Positions 60,201 through 64,000 of a stretch of 64,000 bases of DNA are shown one piece after another. Numbering within the stretch: the first letter of the stretch is position 1; each line of letters begins with the position of its first letter. This DNA is from Robbsia andropogonis. GTDB lineage: Bacteria; Pseudomonadota; Gammaproteobacteria; Burkholderiales; Burkholderiaceae. Location: contig NZ_LAQU01000018.1 in assembly GCF_000970345.1 (NCBI RefSeq), positions 38,269 through 102,268 on the forward strand, read 5' to 3'. The notes under the pieces are model-generated. The model did no database searches, was not told where the DNA came from, and was given only the letters and a program-made list of their open reading frames with translations. The position numbers and the translations under genes are program-made.

Positions 60201-62872
60201 ACAATTTACCGAACACGTTGCAGCCTAGCACGACCCTGTTTTATTACAACCCGCAGGAAGAAGACCTGCTCTTACAGCAAGTCGCCCTGCAGCAGACCGG
60301 CAAAGCGAGCTTTATCGATGGGCTGAGCTATGACAGCAAAAACAACCTGTCGGTCACCGAGCAGGAAAAAGGCATCCTATATCAAAACGCGTTGACCTAC
60401 GCGGAGAATAATAATCTTAAGCTGGGTGACGCGTTGAGTCAGACGCAGATAGCGGCACTTGATAAACCGATGTTGTGGTACGTCGAGCAGACGGTGCCGG
60501 ACCCGTCGTGTACGGCGACGGGTACCAGTGCGTGTCCAACGATTACCGCGTTGATGCCACAGATATACCTGCCACAAGATACGAACGCCTTGCAGGCCGG
60601 CGGCACGATTTCGGGTACGGATGTCACGCTTGCGTTCAATAAAAGCGGTGGGTCGGTATTGAACACCGGCACGATCGCGGCGGCCAACACGTTGACGATC
60701 GATACTGGCACGTTGACGAACCGGGCAAACCAGGTCGATATCGGAAACGAGTGGTCGAGCGTCAAGGGAGGCTACGTCGACACCACGGGTACGGTGGTGC
60801 AGCCGGGCGGCTATATGAGCGCGGCGAACTATGCGTTGAATGTAGGCCAGCTCACGCAGATCGGCGGTTCCTTGAATCTGTTGAACGCGGACGGTAGCGT
60901 GAATGCCGCGGGAACCGCCGCGCTGGTTACCCAGTTGCAGCAACAGCTAGGCAGTAATTTCTCGCAAGAGACAGTGGCGGACGCATTGCACACGCAGTTC
61001 GTCAAGGAGGGGGGGACGCCTGGCTGGCTGAGCGTTGTGGCGATCGCCGCGGCAATCGCGGTTTCGGTGGTTACGTATGGTGCGGCCTCAGGAGCCGTCG
61101 GCGCGGCGGCTGGGGCGACGGCGGGTTCGGGAACTGCGTTTGCCGCAGCCTCGGCAGCTACTGCAGCGACCACTGTCTCTGCCGGATTAGGCAATATCGT
61201 TTTATCAGCGGCCCTTGCAGGGATTGCGAGCAGCGCAACAAGCCAATTGATCATGACGGGGTCGATTGACGGGGGCAAACTCGGCGAAGCAGCGCTCGTT
61301 AGCGGCATCACGGCTGGTTTGCTCAACGGCATTACCTATAGCGGTACGGATGGCCTTGGATTTACGACAAACGGAATGGCTGTCGGCGGTAGCACAGGCG
61401 GTGCACAGACGCTGGCTAGCCTGGGCGGCATTCAGAGTGTCGCGGGCAGCCTCGTTCCCCAAGCGACGACGTCTACCGCCAGTACATTGCCGAGCGCTCT
61501 AGTAGCGGCCGCCGCTGGAGCAACGATTTCTGCGGGTGTCCAAACTGCAATCGAAGGTGGCAGTTTTCTTGACTCGCTCAAAGGCGCAGTGATTCAGGAT
61601 GGCGCTGCGATCGCAGCAGATGACATTGGTACCCTATTCAACGGGTCCGGCTATCTTTTAAGCACAAGCAGTCCGCTGTACGTTGCTGCGCACGCAGCAC
61701 TAGGGTGTGTGACGGGAGCCGCTAGCGGCACCGGTTGTGCAAGCAGTGCAATTGGTGGTGCGGTTTCCGCTGGACTAAACCCAATCATCGACGGCAACGG
61801 AACGACTCCGGCAGTTCTAGAAACAGCGATCACAACGTTGGCCGGAGGTTTGGTTGCGGGAGCCTTGGGGCAGAACGGAACGGCTGCGGCAACGGCCGCA
61901 GAGAATGAGACGCTTAATAATTGGCTGAATCACGTAACGATCTTTCCGGGGCAGCAGTCGCAGTCGCAGAAGCTGGATGCTGCGCAGGCAGGATGCGATA
62001 GTAACAGCGCAGGTACGTGCGGGACGACAGCCACGTTGATGCAGACGTCCGAAACGAATGACAAGGCTCTGGCCGCCGCTTGTCAGTCTCCGGCCTCGTT
62101 TGCATGTGCCTACCAGAAGACCTTAGCCTATATGGCGGGCAACACCGTTTCTACAGTCAACGGTGTGACCGTTGCCGCAGCAGCGTCGCCACCTACGTAC
62201 ACCGCACCCAGCCAGGCAGCGGCTATGCTTGACAATGCGCTGTCGGGTCCGCTGCCGGGGATACTGGCAGGGATGACGTATGGACTCGGCGGGTCGACTG
62301 AGACTGCATACTACTTGTCCACTCTGGGCATCGCCGCCGGTGGCGTTACAGCAGGTTTGGCGGGAATCGGTGGAACCAAGACAGTTGCTGTAATCTCTGA
62401 AGCCACAAACAGTTCGACTGCGGCCAGCACCCTTGCAGCGAACAATGCAGCAGGTAAGCTTGCGGAGAGCCTGGTGCAGGCAGGCCTTACAAGCCAAGAT
62501 GGCATTGCGGTGACTAGTCAAGTCAGCTTAACGAGTGGGTCTACCCGTGCGGTGGCCGACTTGGGCGTCACAGGCTTGCCCAATGCAACGGTTCAGGTGC
62601 CGTCTGGATTTGTGGCGGAAGATATCAATGGAAATCTGCTCTTAAATTCGAACGGCAACCCGATAACATCGTTCAGTCTAAACTCTCAAGGTCAAGCTAT
62701 CGTAGAAATCAAGACTGGCGGAGCTTCGTTGACTTCGAATCAGTCAACCGTGTATCCGGCTGTGCAGGCTGGAACAGCAACGCCCGTGGGAGGCAAAGCG
62801 ACAAGCACGTTTGGTGCACCGCTTCCCAGCACACTTTCGCCTACACCGGTCATAGTTCTGCGAAAACAATGA
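51212..62872 (+). CDS. CdiA/FhaB-like giant TpsA with DUF637 pretoxin and C-terminal nuclease-like toxin
   Basis: Protein of 3886 residues, uninterrupted over 11.6 kb. A polar N-region of about 30 residues precedes the signal core VFAAVLCVTLFFSPLSITY. The TPS domain is at about 115-400 with IIANPNGISTRGVAFTNTIGVTLATG near residue 230. Short Gly/Ala/Ser/Thr beta-helix repeats run to about 2300, then a second, less repetitive part. A helical segment near 3000 carries FYYNPQEEDLLLQQV and LSVTEQEKGILYQNAL. A hydrophobic Ala/Gly DUF637-type pretoxin spans about 3270-3560, and NNWLNHV at about 3568 probably marks the start of the exchangeable C-terminus. In the last 140 residues, RAVADLGV about 55 residues before VEIKTGGASLTSNQSTVYPAVQAG resembles the D...ExK core of PD-(D/E)XK nucleases. 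It would be exported by the TpsB at 48457 and is followed by an immunity gene. Confidence 0.9.
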   Translation: MMRQLTTQIDGNDDIGDADYVDPQPADYDASRAPSGWQRVFAAVLCVTLFFSPLSITYRQSESAAGILAAGSTRRSVADWEAFLVRVSLPVLLPAGFLLRDLDIKLGLHGADAATITDPSAPVAFQPQITQSTGANGGVPVVNITAPNAAGISLNQYQRFDIDAAGLILNNSLRSGTSLTGGDVAANPNLAGRAASVIINQVTSNGAGYAGVLAGPLEVFGAPATVIIANPNGISTRGVAFTNTIGVTLATGVPQFVSDLNGTRSDFANATQVGYSISGGHIQIEGNTGTNGPGAGIDGTVGTIDLIGETIGVNAPLYAGNRIDAIAGRQFVMPASTARAASGYAVSANGSDNSASATNAAIDAANAVSANGAVHGLSIDATAFGAMTAGAIQVISTAAGMGVRTDAKLAANTSDLVLSANGDLTVAGTAAQQQASLSSSGDVVMSASHVGVAGYAIAASASVASTGTLQSGGALTVSAGSDITLASTQTNGDATLTSGRNISLGDAQIGGALQATAQQKLTLDGTVQSGGNTSLAATQDALALNGTVSSGGDLALLSGGNTTIAGKTTAQAAVSTHSGADLTVSGSLTSGTTLDAHAIGAIAIPGSLLVGTNATLNAGDAVTVAGMMIAQQDGAITAGSGLAVTGSIAFGQNGSLHAVGDIVLPGTVLANALQVDAGGAAQFGTLQVGGAFGAIAEGQNGLGDITFAGNAAVVGSSDVSAAHDVVVSGTLAGGDRTSMVAQQDLTIASDATVQSVGALTLTAKNGDVQSTGNVNSAAGLNVTAGHAIGVTGTTSAVGDVDLEAGTDLNIGGTLAGQGKATLHAGQDLVAAGSTGFAGDATVSAGRDISVTGSLQADAMHLHAGRSVTLQNVHANAGLDATADDGGVQVNGNVLSAAASTLHASGDVNVAASGAVQAAGALTITGGGNTTIAGNASSNGDMTLTNAAGGIVNVGTIAAGGNLAISAAQSIDLGTQSTSALGDLAVMAGQDLVFDGTIVVQGKGTLQAGTAGNGGAISGAGNMAVGGDAILLATLAITSTGSIRGGTVTVTSGGATSLQDVQSGSAMTLQSGDALTLNGKLSTGDALSATADGNLLVNGAIQAGSDAALASQHGDVSIAAGGTLAGSGQVALNAAQDIHVDGSLTSAGNASLQATRDVSATGSVQGQGSGNVTAGRDLTGSGTLSFTQAATLRAEGDINQGGLVQGQSVDLSAAGTVSVNNVEAATTLALRAGDTTNGIGALNVAGTAVAGGAATASASQDINVSGKIASGTTLAMRAVRDITIPGALESVGGMTVTSQAGSLLATGGINSGASLFVTTGLDLTTGVSTTALGQTTLQAGRDLGLNGVVVGQTAGTLQAGRDISGAGTQSFDGDVTLSAQRDVSLSGSIQANSVQATAAGNAALHDVTSATSLTVAAQGSTDGAGGSAGSAISAGATIGTLSGDVDITGTAKAATGVAITAARDATVGGALSSGTSLGIDATRTINVNGRLQSTSAMQLTARTGDVVTSGAATVSTNDALLVNAGNDATLAGQINATQQVDVEAGRDITVGSVGTGAATPSGTQLAGQATGTLNAGRDIKGDAAVAFAQAATVAAGRDVALTGKLQGASATVTAVGNAAVGAVDATVGNASLQAQGGALSASGNISALEAVSLNAANDMRIAGTINSGTTTTIDAGGRAQLADISATGDLRAQAHGGSLTAGAITSNGGVTLISQGDMALSSAQSTAALSLQALGATAQGSAGDLSVTGVLSSATSISASAAEDLAVGGNIGSGGAADFSGARDVTLSGSTLGMGAGTITAGRNVQAGSIAFGESTTVTSGGNAVLGAIQGAGDVSLTAAGNLSSGAIIAVGALSAVAGQNRVGATNSETVPGSLSVNGTIQAGSTVALNAAGSVTVAGVTSAVGDVTANATQGSASLAGVSTNGNVTVTAGSAVVLSGTSTAVGNVALSGSDVTLTGSIGTSKALNVTAQNSLDASGASLLSTGSTTLKGGDVKISTALVGADLNAQASRSMSLTGGNIDVVGVTNLSAGTTLSNVGAVLSGGAMTITASTITNALGASLASTDALRLTAGSLSNAGLINGLTTTLTATGALTNAGSLLGVNGLTINAGTLNNNNGVIFSGDTSATSASTVTADLSINLTGANTTYSNTSGQILAQRNLSLAANNSTVDTSLGSLQAGGALAITANTISNSGTWNYAAQSVTLTGLSGIVNTGTISGTAPLTLNTGGTFVNAGQLSGQVVTLNGALYNTGVLHTSSLFTLNGSGTNRGTVESVGDFVVTGSNYDNQYGTTQASGNAIFALSGTLSNTAGAIYAGNNVTITANAVVNDQAGPTGATTTSTAAVVSPSVLWAGSIGSINVPSEWEAQSQESDTNWGTYRWSASSTVGDLLSMTGTTSQIQSDHFSCHISCGLSGSGPILASGVLYFTQQTVTTGTDDNGYGIQGTYWYISGSAAGAGAAIALPTVYQTTTTQQLGAAGVISAGGALSITANSLSNRGGQISAQGNVLLNVQSLSNGSIAPSLTATTYTWINQSDYSAFLNQLASIGTIAVRNGSGSYSGPYDCYFNCSGQPDSYAPATFSINTGAAAPTGTGTTTWTTPTGMIAAGNNMTVSGGNLTNAGLLYAGNDVSVTAQSLTNQGGTQQNQAAQTGCASGVPNEGCGTAGAAKGSGPTTASFNYSQNATIYAGHDLVIAAGQINNTFGSLLAGHDLVVGGVGTTATSSTAAKSLNNTSGNIVAGNDITLNLSGAITNTLPPPVQISVNYGSTEAYAGCMTAGGYKDGYCSAYVDQQSGSSSVISAGNNLQITAGSLTNVGSLISAGTSATINVSGPVVNEAQTLNAYWHSHWIQSTGLFSSDKSHDTWACGSVAECTALYGDAYTKTGGSIDPPQPVGSIAATIQAPNLTINAGGTIQNVGNVLGTSISLTGQSLINGITTANTYTPRVNSASQVISLNPTTLPSLNLSIPRSGAYTSVAVAGTASYVDSAIGTSNGFTPQDLINNLPNTLQPSTTLFYYNPQEEDLLLQQVALQQTGKASFIDGLSYDSKNNLSVTEQEKGILYQNALTYAENNNLKLGDALSQTQIAALDKPMLWYVEQTVPDPSCTATGTSACPTITALMPQIYLPQDTNALQAGGTISGTDVTLAFNKSGGSVLNTGTIAAANTLTIDTGTLTNRANQVDIGNEWSSVKGGYVDTTGTVVQPGGYMSAANYALNVGQLTQIGGSLNLLNADGSVNAAGTAALVTQLQQQLGSNFSQETVADALHTQFVKEGGTPGWLSVVAIAAAIAVSVVTYGAASGAVGAAAGATAGSGTAFAAASAATAATTVSAGLGNIVLSAALAGIASSATSQLIMTGSIDGGKLGEAALVSGITAGLLNGITYSGTDGLGFTTNGMAVGGSTGGAQTLASLGGIQSVAGSLVPQATTSTASTLPSALVAAAAGATISAGVQTAIEGGSFLDSLKGAVIQDGAAIAADDIGTLFNGSGYLLSTSSPLYVAAHAALGCVTGAASGTGCASSAIGGAVSAGLNPIIDGNGTTPAVLETAITTLAGGLVAGALGQNGTAAATAAENETLNNWLNHVTIFPGQQSQSQKLDAAQAGCDSNSAGTCGTTATLMQTSETNDKALAAACQSPASFACAYQKTLAYMAGNTVSTVNGVTVAAAASPPTYTAPSQAAAMLDNALSGPLPGILAGMTYGLGGSTETAYYLSTLGIAAGGVTAGLAGIGGTKTVAVISEATNSSTAASTLAANNAAGKLAESLVQAGLTSQDGIAVTSQVSLTSGSTRAVADLGVTGLPNATVQVPSGFVAEDINGNLLLNSNGNPITSFSLNSQGQAIVEIKTGGASLTSNQSTVYPAVQAGTATPVGGKATSTFGAPLPSTLSPTPVIVLRKQ

Positions 62873-62897
62873 GTTAAATATCTAGACAAACACCGAT

Positions 62898-63650
62898 ATG
62901 AGCACTTTTAAATCCAATATTTATGAAATATGTAGCGAGGTAGCCGGAGAATTTCCGGGGTGGAAATTTGTATCTGGTCGATTCAAGAACGGGGCGTTAA
63001 GACACTCAGAACTGGTCATAGATCCTGGTTTATTTTTCGAGCGTGGCTTCACAAGTTTGCAGCCCTCCATTTGCATACGAAACAAGCGTTGTGAGGCCTT
63101 GTATTCAAAAATTCTCGAAATAAAGAAGACCCAGGTGATACCTGTGTCTCTTGTCAATTTTCAGGTCGTCGCTGATTCTCTAAAGTACATGCCTGAGGCA
63201 ATGAGAGTTAGGTGCTTGATTTGCGAAGATAAGATTTCTTACTTGGTGGCGATTAAAGAATCGACGGATGCCAGCGAAGAAATGAAGATGAATTTGCAGA
63301 ATGCAGCGGTTAGCGTTGGAGATGCCCGTCCAGTTCTTTTAGACATGATGAAAGATGGCATTTCATTTATCGAGAATCACTACGATTTAAGCAGTGAAGA
63401 GAATCTCCTACGTGGGTTGCCAGCGAAGTACCTGACACGGAACAAGATTCCATACGATGAGATGGAAAAGCAAAAGGGGGTGATTCTCTGCGTCGTTCGC
63501 GTTCTCCTCGGTGATTTCGACTTCGTTGAGCGCTATGCGAACGTTGACTTTAAGACGATTTTCCCCAAGCGTACGGACGAGCTCGACAGGATTGTCGCGG
63601 CGTTGCCGGAGTTGAAGAAACGTTACGCCGAAGCCGGTTCGGTCATCTAG
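62898..63650 (+). CDS. Probable CdiI immunity protein
   Basis: Protein of 250 residues with no signal peptide and no family I recognise. It begins 26 bp after the giant toxin gene, and base composition drops clearly (AT-rich codons), the usual pattern of laterally exchanged toxin-immunity pairs. The product is a mixed alpha/beta, mildly acidic protein (FPGWKFVSGRFKNGALRHSELVIDPG at the start, RYANVDFKTIFPKRTDELDRIVAALPELKKRYAEAG at the end). Position strongly suggests it neutralises the C-terminal toxin in the cytosol. It is longer than most CdiI proteins (90-180 residues), so a double-domain or unrelated cargo protein cannot be excluded. Confidence 0.68.
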   Translation: MSTFKSNIYEICSEVAGEFPGWKFVSGRFKNGALRHSELVIDPGLFFERGFTSLQPSICIRNKRCEALYSKILEIKKTQVIPVSLVNFQVVADSLKYMPEAMRVRCLICEDKISYLVAIKESTDASEEMKMNLQNAAVSVGDARPVLLDMMKDGISFIENHYDLSSEENLLRGLPAKYLTRNKIPYDEMEKQKGVILCVVRVLLGDFDFVERYANVDFKTIFPKRTDELDRIVAALPELKKRYAEAGSVI

Positions 63651-63714
63651 TGTTCCGGGTTTTGTCGCGTTGATGATTGGAAGGCGAATTTTTCCAGGGA
63701 CAGCGCTCCGTCCC

Positions 63715-63951
63715 TCAAACCTCTGCTTCCAGTTCCGAGACACCCGGCTTGGCGCGACTCGTCGGCGCCGGCGTCTTGGTGACCGACGCAGTCCCTTCAC
63801 GCCGCTGCTTGCGGGCCCAGTTGCCGATCGTCGCCACTGGCACTCCGAGACGGCGTGCCACCTCATTGTGCCCGACAGAATTTGCCAGCTTTGCCGCTTC
63901 CACTCGGAATTCCTCCATGCAGCGACGATTCGGTACGTTCTTTTTGCCCAT
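63715..63951 (-). pseudogene. IS3-family transposase orfA, truncated
   Basis: A frame of 78 codons with GGAGG before its ATG. MEEFRVEAAKLANSVGHNEVARRLGVPVATIGNWARKQRREG is the helix-turn-helix of IS3/IS911-type OrfA proteins. The frame stops at SELEAEV where the leucine-zipper part should continue, and no orfB follows, since the next DNA is the immunity gene in the opposite direction. It is therefore an IS remnant, possibly entering from beyond the window edge. Confidence 0.72.
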
Positions 63952-64000
63952 CTCGACCTCCGTTCAACAGATTATTTAACATGTCTGCTGTACGTCGTTT

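Noticed and set aside
63408..63866. 152-codon minus-strand frame over the end of the immunity gene
   Set aside because: Shadow frame of the immunity gene and of the IS3 orfA; Arg/Pro-rich with no domain.

Overview
The window looks like a chromosome segment of a plant-associated Burkholderiaceae bacterium (Betaproteobacteria). The evidence is the core order recA-recX-sucC-sucD-terC-type IV pilin, moderately high GC, a LexA box of the CTG-N10-CAG type, several trans-envelope adhesin systems, and a plant-inducible-promoter (PIP / hrpII) box in front of a large unrecognised protein. That box suggests an HrpB/HrpX-controlled type III secretion system elsewhere in the genome. Robbsia andropogonis or a close relative would fit, but I cannot confirm the species from the sequence.

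Layout. 1-3771: the 5' part of an MHS-type MFS permease, then a TctE/TctD-like sensor kinase and response regulator, with a tandem 11-bp-period repeat upstream of the permease. 3772-10474: the conserved core, with SOS-controlled recA-recX, sucCD ending in a strong terminator, a TerC-family membrane protein and a PilA-like pilin. 10518-14038: a roughly 1137-residue candidate type III effector on the minus strand with a PIP box and a plausible -10. 14053-19635: a LysR regulator divergent from a DUF1445 hydro-lyase / MFS / DUF969 / DUF979 set, which I read as D-glutamate/5-oxoproline-type uptake and catabolism, with a clear T-N11-A dyad in the divergent promoter. 20215-21750: a membrane Cache-type GGDEF diguanylate cyclase.

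21800-28251 is the most unfamiliar locus: a compact cytoplasmic-looking subtilisin (S8) protease followed by an 1840-residue multi-part protein (TULIP-like N-terminus, beta-rich centre, Trp-rich amphipathic stretch, hydrophobic C-terminus). 28418-37702 holds a complete two-partner secretion pair (TpsB and an 1801-residue ESPR/TPS adhesin with about twelve YDG repeats), a Sel1-repeat protein and a secreted phage-collar-domain protein, all on the minus strand.

37703-46140 is patchy and accessory-like. It has AT-rich non-coding DNA with two striking palindromes, a GFA-fold protein, an ACS-type MFS transporter, an exported isochorismatase-fold protein, an NMT1/SsuA-like binding protein, a second OmpR/TctE-type two-component pair, and a decayed Tn3-family transposase with one terminal inverted repeat.

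46356-63951 is a second, larger two-partner / contact-dependent inhibition locus: a short TpsA, a TpsB and a parvulin-type prolyl isomerase (each with an apparent single-base deletion), then an intact 3886-residue CdiA/FhaB-like protein with a DUF637 pretoxin region and a PD-(D/E)XK-looking C-terminal toxin, a probable immunity gene, and an IS3-type orfA fragment. If the frameshifts are real, export of the giant toxin protein would depend on another TpsB. If they are sequencing errors, the operon is a complete TpsA-TpsB-PPIase-CdiA-CdiI unit.
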